Shown piece by piece: positions 12,214 through 25,700 of a stretch of 64,000 nt of DNA. A model generated the notes under the pieces. That model saw only the letters and a list, made by a program, of their open reading frames with translations, ran no database searches and was not told the origin of the DNA. Numbering within the stretch: position 1 is the first letter of the stretch; each line of letters starts with the position of its first letter. This stretch comes from Tanytarsus gracilentus (taxonomy: Eukaryota > Arthropoda > Insecta > Diptera > Chironomidae), in assembly GCA_038502055.1 (NCBI GenBank), contig JAXRKN010000043.1:186001-250000 (forward strand), given 5' to 3'. Position numbers and translations under genes: made by a program.

Positions 12214-14798
12214 TTAAAAATATACAATGAGATTATTTTCAGTAGATCCATTCAAGTCTAGTGACCCGCTAACATCATTTTTCTAAAAAAGAACAAAACG
12301 AAAAGAATGAGAGTGATTGAGCAGAAATGCAATAGAATCAATTAACTTACAAAGTCATCGTGCTGCCAACTGAGTTTTTTGTTTCTTTGATTTTCGACAC
12401 GGTTCATGATATTCAAATCTTTCGTCGTATCGGAATTGCTTATTGAGTCTTTCTCTATGTCATCATTATTACTATTCTGTTGCGGCTGCGTATTATAAAT
12501 TCTTCCGCGTGTAAAACCAGAGCGTTGCAATGCACCAATTGTGCTCTTGCTATCATTGCCATGATGATGAGGTTCAAAGAGCCCTCCCATGATACTCGAT
12601 GAACCGGGAGATAAATTTCCAACAGAATTATGGAAGTGATTTTCTTGCGAAGCATCATGCATGTGGCTATTGACCATGAGACGTTTCTCTTGACTCACAA
12701 GTCCAGCAGATGATTGCATTGAGGGGAGATTGCTATGAATTTGATTTGATTTCCTGTAAACATTTTTAAATATTTGAGAAATTTAAAAAAAAATTAAAAA
12801 TAAACTCAACATACTTTTTATACACATAGATAGACGCCATAATGACAACAATGAAGAAGATTATAAATAAAATAGCAAGAATGCTGGAAAACGAAGGATA
12901 TCGAGCTTGCTGTGACTCTGGATCCATAACGAAAGTAATCGGAACTGATGCCATTCGCTGACCAGAATCTGTTGCAGTGGCTATTAAGCTCAACTCTGAT
13001 TTTTTAATGTTGTGAAGTGGCTCTTTTAACCATATCATTCCGCGAGAGTCAATTGAGAAAAGCGACGAATGCACTCCTCGCAAATTAAAATTAATTTTAT
13101 CACCCACATCACCATCGGCAGCTTCGATTTTTCCAATCACCATCGGAATAGTGTAGCTTTCGTTTAGTGCCTTCATTGGAAGTCTAAAGGTGTAGTGGGG
13201 CTCTCTGAATCGTGGATCCCAGTCATTTACATTCAGTACATCTATTATCACTTTAAAAGAAATTAATTATTTAGTAAGTAATAATTTAAAGGGCCTAAAA
13301 TGACTACCTTGACAAGTCGCTTCATTTAACTGATCGTCAATGACTTTCACATGAAACATGTGTCGGACAATTTTCTCATAATCTAACTGCTTCTTCAGTA
13401 TAACATCTCCATATTGTCCGATTTCAAAAAATTCCATTTGATCTGCTTCCATTATCGTGTAATGAAGATTATTTCGTTCGCCCGGTCTGTTAGTGGGTAA
13501 CGAAAGAATTCGATTTCCAGCAGGTATATTTTCTCTCACTGAAATCTGATGTTTCGCTTGAATAAATTGTAGTTGTTTTGCAGTCATAGCCGTTGGTGGG
13601 ATAAATGATGGTGAAAAAGAAGAGGAAGAAGAAGTCGAAGATGTGTATCGATTATCATTAGCACTGCTCATTTCGGGCATTAAATCATTTCGGAACTTAT
13701 CCGATCTCATAATATTAACAGTCGCTAGTGAGTAACGGTCTTTGTTATCAACTTGAGTTGCACGCACAACGAGTGTCGTTTTCTGAATGTCAAATGGAGA
13801 GATGAGATCAATTAACCCCGACTTTGGATTGATTGAAAAATATTTCGCATCGGGTGACGATGATGCTGAGATAGAATAGAGGATGTCAGCTTGAATGCCT
13901 TCATCTTGGTCCCATGCTTTTATGGGTTTCGGATGAATTTTTAGTCTTCCGGTTTTTCCATCCGCTGGAAGCTCTGCGGTGTATGACTCAAATTCAAAGC
14001 GTGGGTTTTGATCATCAGCGTCAATTATGAAGACGCGTAAGAATGTGTCTGAGAATTTTGGAGGGTTTCCTTGATCTTGTGCTCGAAGTTTAACAGTGAA
14101 ATTCTTCAATTGCTCATAGTCGAGTATTTTTTTGAGTTGCAGCGTGCCCTCGAGAGGGTTGACAAAATCAACGTGTTCCGAAAAAGGCCCAGGAAGGACA
14201 CTGTACTCAACAGTGCTGAATGGACCTGGCTGGTCTGCGTCCACAGCTCTTGCGCCTAATTAAACAATTTTTTTTAAATTTATTAATTCATAATTGCACG
14301 CTTACCTTGAAGAATTCTCGTGCCAATCACTGTAGTTTCCGAAAGACTTATCGAATAAGGTGCACCTTTCCAAACTGGCAAGTTATCATTAACATCCGTT
14401 ATACGAATATTGACTGGTATAACGAATCCCGGAATTGAGGGATCGAAAGGCAGTCTATCACAAACAACATTTATATAGACCGATGACGGTCCTCTTTCAC
14501 CCTCCTTATCGAGAGGAGATGTTAAAATTAAATCTTTTGATCCATTTTCAATTTGTACTGGTGCATCACGATCACGTTCTCGTAGTGATAACTTGACATT
14601 TCCATTAAGCGGCGATGGATTACCATTAATTTTTAATTTTCCAATTATCGCACCAACACTAATATCTTCGCTAACAATAAAATTCTCTGCAGATCCACCA
14701 CCCTCCAGGTAACACCGTGCATCGTGTCCTTGTCCTCGGATTATTACAATTTGCAGAATAAAAACGATGATGCATTTAACACGCGCGCTATTATTCAT
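12214..14798 (-). CDS. Transmembrane cadherin with five EC repeats, PCDH15/Cad99C-like N-terminus
   Basis: Five exons: 14306-14798, 13308-14255, 12815-13250, 12351-12753, 12214-12282. They total 2349 nt (782 aa). The ATG at 14798 starts a signal peptide (NNSARVKCIIVFILQIVII). Five extracellular cadherin repeats follow, with linker motifs DVNDNLP after EC1, DADDQNP after EC2 and NVNDWDP after EC4. EC1 contains a Cys pair (RCYLEGGG and NVVCDRL) that recalls the first repeat of protocadherin-15 and Drosophila Cad99C. EC3 and EC5 have weaker calcium motifs, and EC3-EC4 contains a Ser-rich insert. A single membrane helix lies at about 598-620 (SILAILFIIFFIVVIMASIY). The cytoplasmic tail is about 155 residues and Ser/Asn/His-rich, with no catenin-binding region that I can see. 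The last exon is supported by frame and splice sites and gives the C-terminus NNLIVYF, a possible PDZ ligand. It is much shorter than Cad99C (11 repeats), so it is a paralogue or another short cadherin rather than that gene. Confidence 0.88.
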
Positions 14799-17057
14799 TT
14801 TTATATATTTTTTTGATCTCACTCAACATCATCATCATCGACTCAATGGCATAAGCCAAAATTTTTTATGTCGAAAGTTTTCACAATTTCCATCAACTTT
14901 TTTTATGCTACTCAAATTAATTTTTGTTTATTTATTCTGAATTTATTTCACAGTCAAATTTTGCAATGAATTTTTTTGAATTATTTTACAAACAAAACCA
15001 CGTGAAAAATCAATTTTTTTATCGTGCGTGGTTCTCTGGCGCTGCTGGAATTTTTCATTAACGTGAGATTTCGAAAGCTTTTTGCGAAATAATTTCTTTT
15101 CTTTCACTTATTCACGGAAAACTCAAAAATCACCGTTCATATGGAATTTTTGTGTTAAATTCCAACATATGATCGCCACTGAACTCTCTCAACAGCAACA
15201 ACAATTTAAATCATCATTCCAAGCGGTTGTGTGCGGAATAAAAACTGAGTCAATTGGAGCTCCGTTCATTTCATGCTCATCAAGCGAGACCAAAAGTGAC
15301 TTCTTTATTGTTTCGGTAAGGCTTTTCTCTTTTAATTGTTAAAAAAGTTTTTTTGCAGTTTACTTTTGATTTCTAGAAATCGCAAATATCGCACTTCAAA
15401 TTAAATTGTTCTTCTCCAGTCAGTTCAAACGAAACGTGAGTTAAAAGTCTTTAATATACGCGTCAGGTGTTGCATTTAAATAGTTTATTTTTTCGAAAGC
15501 GCACATTTTCACTCGATTGACACTGATGCACATCTAGTATTGCATTATGAAAGTGATGATTTAATAATGCATCAAAATCACCGCTCCTATGTAATACTCT
15601 TCGTTCTGATTTCGCACAATGAGAATGCGTGTGTGCTCACTTTTGTGCAACAACGAGACGAAACATGAAAAATATTTTTACGGGAGTTTTAGTGAAATAA
15701 AACTGGAGCAATTTCATAACAGAAAAACACATATATTCTTATGAAAAAACACTTTAATGATATTTTTTGTCATGATGCGGAAATTTTTTGAAAGCATTTT
15801 TCAGCAAAAAAAATTTTAAGTTAGAAGAAAGTAAATCACCATGACTCCCTTTGCATTGAAAGTACACATAAATTTCTCAAAATCTAAACTAAAAACATCG
15901 CGGTGAATTTTAATGAGATTTACCTCATACCATCATTAAAACTAACTTATTTATTGATTTCGACTGTTTCTTAATTGAGATAATTTCTCCCATCAAAAAA
16001 TATTACGCTAGTTTACGTAAAAATTCGATCATCTTCACTTGTTACACATGAAAATGTCCAAAATAAACTCGAGAGAAAGAAAGAAGGAAAAATCACCATG
16101 TGTATCCAACAATTCGTTACGCTTTAGTAATTATTCAAAAATCATGTGTCTATTTCATTAAAAAATCTTCTTTATATACGAGCGAGTTTAACAACAACAC
16201 AACCGATGCCGAACAGCGCACTTTACAGACTGAAAATTAAAATTGTTTGTTGTACTCTCGCATAAAGTGTGTGTGTGTTTATAAAAAAGAAATATAAAGG
16301 GAGTAAAAAGCATTCACTTGGTTTCAAACTTTTTTTATTTGTGGTTTTTTCCATAACGACTATTCAGTCCTCAGGATGTTATACAAAGTGGTTAGAGCAA
16401 TTTTGATTAAATTTTTTTTAAACTTCCTACGCGGTCAAATTTTAAAATAAAATTTTGTAAGGAAATGCACTCAAGTGGAAAACAAAAGAACAGAGAGAAT
16501 TTAAAGAAAAATAATAAAACTGAGTCACTATAGCAAAAAACGTAAAAGGCAAAATGTAAATTATGTCCATCGATCGTCCATCCGTGTCCTGATTTTTTCT
16601 TCTCTCCCTCTTTGTGTTATGCTTTAGGGCTATTCACCCTCTTTTTTATGGAAATTTCTCTAAGCATGTTTGGCCGACTGGTTCATTCGATATTGAATTA
16701 GCGCCACAACGGAAACATAACTTAGTGGTCAGCTAGAAGGATTTTTTACGCTTTTAAGAACATCATCACAAAAGCGACTGAGAACATGAAAAATGCCTTC
16801 GTACTCGCTTAAATCAAATTTATGCAATCTAAAAATGTTTTTACATTAAAAAGAAGCCCAGTGAGAAATAATAAAATAAAATTTGAATTTATAATTAAAT
16901 CTTTGTTGAGCAAAATTTTATTTTTTACACACTGGAATATCACACAGACGATCTCTATAAGCGCACACAAAAAAGTTCGCATAGAAATAATTAAAAAAAT
17001 AAAATATATTAAACATTTACGCATATCTACAACACTTTGAAATAAAAAATTCTTTGA
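14799..17057. other. Intergenic region upstream of the cadherin gene
   Basis: About 2.3 kb of AT-rich DNA between the cadherin start and the 3' end of Alg9, both on the minus strand. It presumably contains the cadherin promoter and 5' UTR. Open frames here (for example 15082-15342) have no recognisable similarity or splice context, so I do not call a gene. Confidence 0.5.
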
Positions 17058-19154
17058 CTAATTTATTGGCGTCGCTGATGCCTCATTGTCATCGTCTTCT
17101 TCCGCTGACTCAGATGACTCCACATATTTTTGTAATAAATTAAAACTCCCAAATTTAATGTACTTATGTGAAACGTAAGGGATGTAAAATGCGCGATAAA
17201 TTGGATGAGACAATTGAGCATTGAGAAATGGCACTTCCTTGATGATTGTCCATTCGTCGTTGCGCGATGAATAATTTGGTTCTAGCGTTGAACGCTTTTT
17301 CATTTTCAAATCTAGATCAACTAAAAAGTCACAATCATCATAGTCGAAATACATAAATTGATTTTCTTGATTCATATCGTTGAAATATTTGTGTGGTATT
17401 TGAGTGGCATTTTCTTCCTTACTATAGTAAGCGGGCAGTATTCCTTTGAACTCAGATTTCAAAAATCGAATTGAATATTTTGTTGAGGGAAGGAAAAAGC
17501 TGCTTGGATAACGATACCAATCTTTTCCTATGCAAACGTCAATCTTTTTTGTATCTACATCCTCTAAAATGTCTCGCGATGTCGTCAACTCCATAAAGAC
17601 ATCCATTGGTGCATGGTAATTTTTATAGAGTGCCAAAATGCGTGAAAGATTGAAAGTCACAGAAATGATTACGAAAATGACAGTTATGAATGTCGTATGG
17701 TTCAGATAGTGAGTAACCGTTGTTGATTTAAATATGGCAGTTCTAATACGGAAAAATACTTTTTGACACACGTCGATTGTGATTGCTCCGCAGAGGCTTA
17801 TCATTGGATAGATGGGAAAAAGAAATCGTTCTTCTTTATGTGGTTGAATCATCATGACAATTAGCCAGAGATAGTATGGAGAGAGACTCATGTAGTGAGG
17901 TAAATTTAAGGTACTCTGCTTTATTCTCGATGGCACAACCAAATAGCCAATTAAGAGAGCGATGGGAGTCAATAGTGAGAGAAGCCATATTACGTTGAAA
18001 TTGAGGAAGCCATTGAAAATGTAAAATGAAAATGGTTCTGTTCCATAGAGACTTGGTCCACCGTCTTTTTTGAAGATGTTATAAAGAACAATATTGAGCG
18101 GTGCTATGACATTCTTTCCATAATACGACGAATCAATGATAATCCTAAGCATTTAAACGAGTAATTAATTTAATTTGTATGATCATAAATTTTACGTACA
18201 TTGGAAGGACAATGGTCACTCCTGATACAATAGACCAGAAAATAAATTGTCTTATTTTCTGTTTTCTTATTGTGATGTCAATAATGATTGGAACCGAGAT
18301 TAATCCGACAAATGGCCATCCGAGCAGAACTGATATTGCAGTGAAAAATATGCTCAACTTATATGACTGATGCCACCACGAAGCCAAAACACACATAGTG
18401 AAGTACATTGAAAATGAGCTCGGTAAGAAAGCGGCTGACGAAATGAACATGCCTATCAAAATAATTATTTAAATTATTAGAATTAATTAAGTTCTTTTAA
18501 ACATGCCTGCACTAAAAAGTTGAAAAACGAGCCATGAACGTCCAATGTGAACACCAAATTCTCGACATATTCCTCTAAAAAAGCAAAATAAATTAATGAA
18601 ATTTTAAAAGGAATAGACTTACTTATAAAAATAAACTTCCGAGACAGCACAGACCAATGCTAGTAGGAGTCTGATAAAGTAGAATAGAAGCATTGGATTG
18701 GGTTGAAAAATTTGCTTGTAAATATATGCAGGTACTCCATGCATCATGAGATATGTATATGATCTCAAGGCATATTCAGGACTGTATTCCCAGGTCTGAA
18801 GTCCTTTTCCATACAGCAAATAATGAAGAGGCTCCCAAAAGTTGTATGTTTCATCGCAATCAGTGATGTGACACCATACAGCTGAGCAAATTGGGAGAAA
18901 TCGCTAAGATTCACGCATTACTAATAAGCTTTTACTTACCCGAGCAAATTCTGAACGATAGTAAAGTTTTGAAAGCTACGTCAGCAGAAGGGAAGATAGG
19001 CGGCGTTATTAATTTTTCAGAAAATGATGATCTAAAAATATATAACGATTTATATAAATAGAATTGGATCCATTTCCAGCACTTACTTTCTTCTGAAGCT
19101 TGAACCTGTTACGGATGTTTTTGAAACTTTCAAACTGTCCTTTCGTTTCTTCAT
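17058..19154 (-). CDS. Alg9: Alpha-1,2-mannosyltransferase ALG9 (GT22 family)
   Basis: Six exons: 19087-19154, 18940-19031, 18623-18881, 18507-18574, 18200-18452, 17058-18144. They total 1827 nt (608 aa), the usual ALG9 length. The enzyme adds alpha-1,2-mannose from dolichyl-phosphate-mannose to the lipid-linked oligosaccharide in the ER lumen during N-glycan assembly. Family hallmarks are the luminal acidic motif CDETYNFWEP (about residue 62), YGKGLQTWEYSPEYALRSY, GMFISSAAFLPSSFSMY, DSSYYGKNVIAPLNIVLYN and PHKEERFLFPIYPMI. About ten hydrophobic segments are spread along the chain. The acceptor for exon 3 is the second of two AG sites; only that one keeps the conserved ICSAVWCHITDCDE. The intron after exon 4 begins with GC, and its first bases (ggcatgtt) repeat the first bases of the next exon. 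An AATAAA overlaps the last codons (17062-17067). The start ATG is 546 bp from the divergent holocarboxylase synthetase gene. Confidence 0.94.
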
Positions 19155-19700
19155 TCTTGCTTTTTTATAATTTTCGGCAAAATTATTGTTCCATAAATTT
19201 TATTTTGTGCTGGAAACTAGTTGGTAAAAAATTGAAAATTGTAGAGTTTTAAAAATCGCTTTTTTCGTTCTATCGAGGTTTTATTCAAATTTGAATTTTT
19301 ATTTAACGGCTTTTTTAAAACTCATGATTTAATTAATAAATTGATGAAATATCAAATAGATTTAATTAAAAACCATAAAATTTGCATTAATATTTTCTAT
19401 TTTCTTGATGACAACAAGTAAAAAGCTCATTTTTTTAAATTTTAAATTTTATTTTTAAAGGGGATTTTTAGAAATTTATTTTCATTTGTGTCAATAAAAA
19501 TAAACAAAAAAATATTTGAAATCTCTCTTAAAAAATTATTTAAAATCGAAATGCGAGAGTGGAAGGATGTAAAAATAGTTTGTTAGTGGTGAATTGAGAA
19601 TTTAAATCGTGTGTTATTGAATGAGAATTTAATTAAAGTGAAAATCGTCCGAATTCAGTCATTAAAATCTTTAAAATATTTGTGCAAAAAATTAATAAAA
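19155..19700. promoter_or_regulatory. Shared 5' region between Alg9 and holocarboxylase synthetase
   Basis: The two start codons point away from each other with only 546 bp between them, so both core promoters and 5' UTRs must lie here. The sequence is very AT-rich. I see no convincing TATA box or initiator; a bidirectional housekeeping promoter is inferred from layout only. Confidence 0.5.
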
Positions 19701-22700
19701 ATGGTACTACTTACGGTTCACTATTTTATGTCGACTTTCTTTCAATCGTCGAGATTAAAGGCAATCCATAAAAAAATATCAAAGGTATTGGACTGCAAAA
19801 ACACTGTCGTATTTTTTAAACAATCCGATGGATCAGAACAAGGTGAGTTAATGTAAATTTAATTAGATTGAAATTCTCCATATTAAACGTCATTTCTAAA
19901 AATAACTAAATTTCTAATCAACATTAAAGTTCTTTCTACAACATTCTTGAGTCTTCCGGCTTTAAGAAATCTATTTTCAGGATGTTGACACGGAATCAAT
20001 AAAATTTTAATTTGTAATTCGTTCTGTGCTTTTTTTATAGGCATAGCAACAACAGCACCGGCATGTTCAGACATTTGCATTAACGCCGCTCAAGCAACAT
20101 TCCAAGAGTTGATATGGTCCAAAGATGACGTGGCAAAGGGCTTCGCTATAGCGCCCAAGCAAATTGTCTATCTCAATCCATTTATAACATTTCCGACATC
20201 ATCGCCAGGTGAATGGTATAAGGCATTTATAATTAACTTTTAAACTCAACGTTACTAATTTCATTTAGGTTTTATTCCATTTTCCTTTGGGGCTGGAAGC
20301 GAAAGAATCATTTGTCAATCGAGTGAGGGCGAACCCATTTATGCATTGATTGAGGTCGACTTAAATGTACGGGAGGAAAATCCAAATATACCAGTTTTTG
20401 AGGTAACTTAGCGATGGTCAATGTGAACAAAATTCTAAATATCATTTTTAACATTATGTGCAAATAGATTGAACAATTCACACATTTGATAGCGTGGAAG
20501 GTCGATAATAAATTATCTATATTGATCAGGTCCGATCTAAGGCATTTCACTCAATTGATTTTTGCCTCTTTTGTGCAAAATCACTTCGTATTAAATGGCG
20601 GACTTATTCTCAACCGAATTCAAACTGTAGACATTGAAGGAACACCGCAAGATTTCGATGAAATCTTCAGTCACTCTAAAAGAGATACTGTGTTGAGAGA
20701 GGGTGAAGGGATGACGGTTGATGAATGGAAAAAGCATTTGGAACTCATCAAGTGCATGGGTCGGCTTGCAAATCAGGCCAGCGAGTTTGAAATAAAGAAG
20801 CATTTAACGGAAGGAAAAACTGGTATTGTGCAGCCCGATCTAATACCGTCAAAATCGATGGAGCACAAGAAAGATGCTTTTTCACCAGACACTCCTAAGA
20901 AGAGCTTTCTTTCTCTTGAAAGAACGGAAGGAAAAATTCAAGAACTTCGTAATAGAAGCATGAGTAATCTTGCTGAACTGGAAGACGAAGAAACACCGCT
21001 GACATTTGCTAAATTTCCCATTTCATCACCAACCAATTCTCAAAGAGGATCTAGTGAGAGCCTTTCTGCTAAATTTCCAGTGCTCTCTTCACCAGCACAG
21101 TATTCGTTCTTTGCTAAAGAAGCCGATAAACAATGGCAGCACGACGATGATACAAAATCTATAAAGTCATTTGATAACGAAGAGATTCTTGATTTTTCCA
21201 TTGATGAGAAAAATTTAACAGATATAAAAGAAAAAACAGAAACATTTATAAGCACGGAAAAGGAGGAGGAAGAAAAAAAAGAAGAATTCGTTGAGACACT
21301 TCCAGAAATTGTCATCAATGATTCCGAAGAAAAAAATTCACCCGTGAAAATACCAGAGGCTATAAAAATAGCCAACAGAATCCAATATAAGCCACTTAAG
21401 CTGCCAGAAGGAAAACCACCTAATGTTCTGGTTTATTCTGACAGTGCTACTACGAGGGACAATGTTATAAAGACCTTAGGTTTTGACATATATAGTTCTG
21501 AAAAATGAACATTTCTAATTATTTCTAATTATTCTAATTATTTCTAAATTTTTTTAATTTTTTTCTTAATTTTTTTGGATAATTAGATAATTAGGATAAT
21601 TAGAAATAATTAGATAATTAGAATAATTAGGAATAAAATGGACATATATTATTAGGTTGCATATTGAGCAAAAATATGTACAGCATATATCCACTGAGCG
21701 TTCGAGAAATACAATCAAGAATTTGGATCGATAACACTATTTTGCTGGTTGTTTGCGGCTCTGTCAATGGCTCCGACATAAGTCAGTTATTCCTAGAGTA
21801 TTTCTTTAGAGGTGGAAAAGTTTTGTGCTTGTGCTCCGATTTGTTGCGTTTGGTGCTTCCAACTTATCACACGGCAGAAGTACGTGAGCATGAGCTCGTT
21901 CAGTTTTCATATGGAAAGTGGAAAAATATTAAAATGATGCACCACATCTTCTGCTATCAGCCATCGCCAATTCGAAAGCACTTTTCGCAAGACAGCGATG
22001 ATTTACCCAAAGATAAATCTCCAAACTCGAATCCGTAAGTTTTATTAATTTAAATTTTGCATGAACTTTGATGATTTTTGTAAATAGAGCGAGAAGCTTC
22101 TGCTGCATAAAACGCTTAAATTTGGCTAATTACAAAAATTGGCTAATAGAATCTTCTTCTCCTTTGATCCACCAGCACCTTTAAATTTTTTTCCTCTCTA
22201 TGTGAAGCAATTTTTCCTCACGTTATTAATCTGCAATAAAAATTATTGTCACAATCCTCTTTGAATTTTCACCACAATACACAGCTCTAGACGAAAAAAA
22301 AGAATCTAAATTTTTATGGCCGTTTTTGATTGTGTGTTTCTTTCCTTTTTTTTCTTATTCTTATTTTTCTCAAAATCATCTCTTAAAAATTTCATGAAAT
22401 ATTTTTGTGGCAAAAACTTTGTTTAAACATAAAAAACAAATATTATAAAAACGAAATGAGCTTAGACTAACAGTATTACCAAGGTCCGTGGAACTGAGGG
22501 ATGAATTTGGAATCATGCACAATCTGAACGTCCAAATATTGGGAACTGAGGATACGTGGAAGACACCAAGCTTGTTGATGGTTTACACCGAACGCGGAAA
22601 AATGATATTTTCTCAGGTACTCGTAAAATTTCTTGAAAATTTTAGCTCCAATTACAAAATTATATATTTAAAGATTCATCTAGAGGTTGATCCTTCGTTT

Positions 22701-25700
22701 TATGAGAGCGATGAACAAAAGTATCAAATTCTATTGAAAAATGAGGCTTTGCGGCACGAGATATTCAGCGATGTTTTAAAAACACACCTGGGTCTTGTTA
22801 CTGATGTCAACATGAACGAGGAAACAGACACAAAATATGCAAAGGCATATTTTCTTGGTAGACATGAAGTGAGTGATTTCTGATTGTACAGTTCTAAAAT
22901 AACCAATTTAATTTTTAGTTGAAATTTGAAGTACTCGAGTCATTGAAACCTTTGATGGATGAAGATAAAATTCTGAAATTAAATGGACTTTCGGTGAAGT
23001 TTTGTGGTAAAAATGATGAGCCCGGATATCCAAGAGCCAACTTCTTACCAATTATGGTACACTCGTGTCCCGATGACTTTTCGACAGTTGACTATTTTGA
23101 CGTGAGTTTTTAACTTAAATTTTTAGTTTAAATAATAATTTATGTTTTTTTGTAGAACCTTAAGAGCGAAAGCGTTGGTCGACTTCTGATTTACTCGCCA
23201 ATATTAAAGAGTACAATGGACGTTGTAAAAACCAAATATATGCATGGTATTGCAGTTGTGTCTCGTCTCATGACAGATGGAAAAGGGAGGGGCGGAAATA
23301 AGGTAAGTGCAAAATTCAAATAAATTTATTTTTTCGCTCATTTAATAATAATTAATTTCAGTGGATAAGTCCTCCAGGATGTCTCATGTTCACCCTTCAA
23401 CTTCATATTCCTTTAAGTAGTCCACTTGGTCGTCAAATTGGATTGATTCAACATCTAATCGTTACTGCTGTCGTGAACGGCATCCGTAACATTCCTGGCT
23501 ATAAGGTAAGACTATTTTATATTCTTTAAAGCTGTGAGCGAGAACTTTTTTTGTTTAACTAACATTTTATTTTCTTTTGATCATTTGATTTTTCATCATA
23601 TAATTCTTTTAACATTCCATAAAATATTTTTCCTCTCTATATTTCCTGTTTTTATTTTAAGGAATTCTCCTTCCATATTTCTCGATTCATTCAAATACAA
23701 TGGAATGGGGTTAAATTAATTGATGAGATCAATTTTGCACATAGACCTCTCTCAGTATAATATTTATTCATAATTTTCCTGATTTTTTTCTCAACCCAAA
23801 GTCCTATCACTTTTACATTTTTCTCATTTATAATAAATTGAATTTTACATAATTTTCTTTTTTTTCGCAATATAATTACAACAATGTCACATTCCTTTAA
23901 TTATGTGGATTGTATTTCTTATGCGTGGCTGTGTGTGTGTGATTTTGTGTTTTACGAAAATTCTCAGTGCATTAATGATATTTTGCTTGGTTTCAAATTT
24001 TTACAATTTATTTAATTGTTCATTCAAAGGTTTAAGTTTTTAACTTAATCAGAATTTGTTTTCCATTTAATTTTTTGAAATGACTAGAACATTTTGAGAA
24101 TGCATACTTTTAATTTTCTATATATATTTTGGAGAAATAATTAGAGAGAGAGAAATGCAAGTTAGTTATAGCTCCGCTATATATTAATTTTGGATTTTTC
24201 CAAAACCCGTTTTCGACCCCTAGTGCCAAGACATTACATTGTGCAATATCAAAACATATACTCAAATTAAAGGCCTAGTCAAACCCTACAAACTGGCGAA
24301 AACAGATTTGAAATCGGTTGATCCTACGAGGAGTTAGAGCCATTTAAGTCATCTTACTTTCTCACTTTCTTACTTTCTTACTTTCTCACGATCTTAGTGA
24401 ACGCCATATCTCAAGAACGGCTGGTCGGATTTGATTCGGGTTTGTGGCTAAAGATCGGGTTTTGGCTCTAGTTGTGCAAGAAGTATTTTGTTTTGAGGTA
24501 CGACCCTCCAAGGACCGTCCTTGAGTGCAAAAATGTCCTTTTTCATACAAATTTTCTCTTATATGGCTTCATGGGTATCGTTGAACTCGTAATTGCATCA
24601 GAAATCGATTGACATTAACGATTTTTGAAGAATGTCCATCATGGACGGCCAGGACTGCCACTAATGTCCATTTTTCAGAACTATAGCTTCATGGGTATCG
24701 TTGAACTCGTAATTGCATCAGGAATCGATTGACATTAACGATTTTTGAAGAATGTCCATCATGGACGGCCAGGAGTGCCACTAATGTCCATTTTTCAGAA
24801 CTATGGCTTCATGTATGTCGTTGAACTCGTCATTGCATCAGGAATCGATTGACATTGAAGATTTTTGAGGAATATCCATCATGGTCGGCCAGGAGTGCCA
24901 CTAATGTCCATTTTTCAGAACTATGGGGTACTAATCTAAGACAGCGGAGCTATTGGAAATGGCAACGCCGTTTGCAGACCCATCTTGTTTTCAAGAATGA
25001 AATTTTTTCAACTAATTTCACTATCTCGTTGAATTCAATTTAACTTTTTCCATTATTTTTCATACACTTCTAAATGTTCTTCTTTTTCAAACCATCATCA
25101 AAAATGATTAACTTTTATACAATATTTTACTTTTAAATATTTTTCAAATTTATTTGGCACATTGAAAATCAAAAAATGTTTTTAAGTAATTTGTTTTCCT
25201 GTTTCTACTCTCTCAAATGACAAAAAGTTTTTCCAATAACCTTCACAATCACTGATCATTTTCGATATTTCTGTATCTATTTTTTATTTACACGAAAAAA
25301 TCTAGAACATACATCACAACAATATCGTATTGAGTGATGTAACCAAAAACTATACGAATAATAATAATTTAAGTGAATTTTTTGTGAGTGTTCGTATATT
25401 CAATTTACTCAATTCTCAAATTAACATGTCAAATATTTTCTTACTGTCTTCTGTCTTCTTGCTCTTAAATGTCCCAGACAAGATTTGATGCTTCTGTGGC
25501 AGTCGTTGCATTCTCTAAAACGCTGCCTCTCTCCTTCTTCTAAAAAACAGATTCAGCCGATCTTGATAATTGAATTGGATGTGAGGGAGATCGTGCGAGG
25601 CGTTTCTTTGGTAAACGCTCGAGAGTTTGAAAGAGTTGATTAAAGTCTGATCTATCTTCGGGCTGAAATGACCAGCAGGTCATCAAAATTTCTTTTACGT

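Noticed and set aside
15082..15342. 86-aa open frame upstream of the cadherin gene
   Set aside because: No recognisable motif or splice context; Ser/Gln-rich by chance in AT-rich DNA.
18886..18940. 36-nt intron in Alg9 using the first AG after the exon 2 donor
   Set aside because: It breaks the frame and the conserved CHITDCDE segment; the next AG (exon start 18881) restores both.
24849..25043. 64-aa open frame in the Hcs intron
   Set aside because: It lies within the 120-bp repeat and the end of the MITE-like element; no protein similarity.
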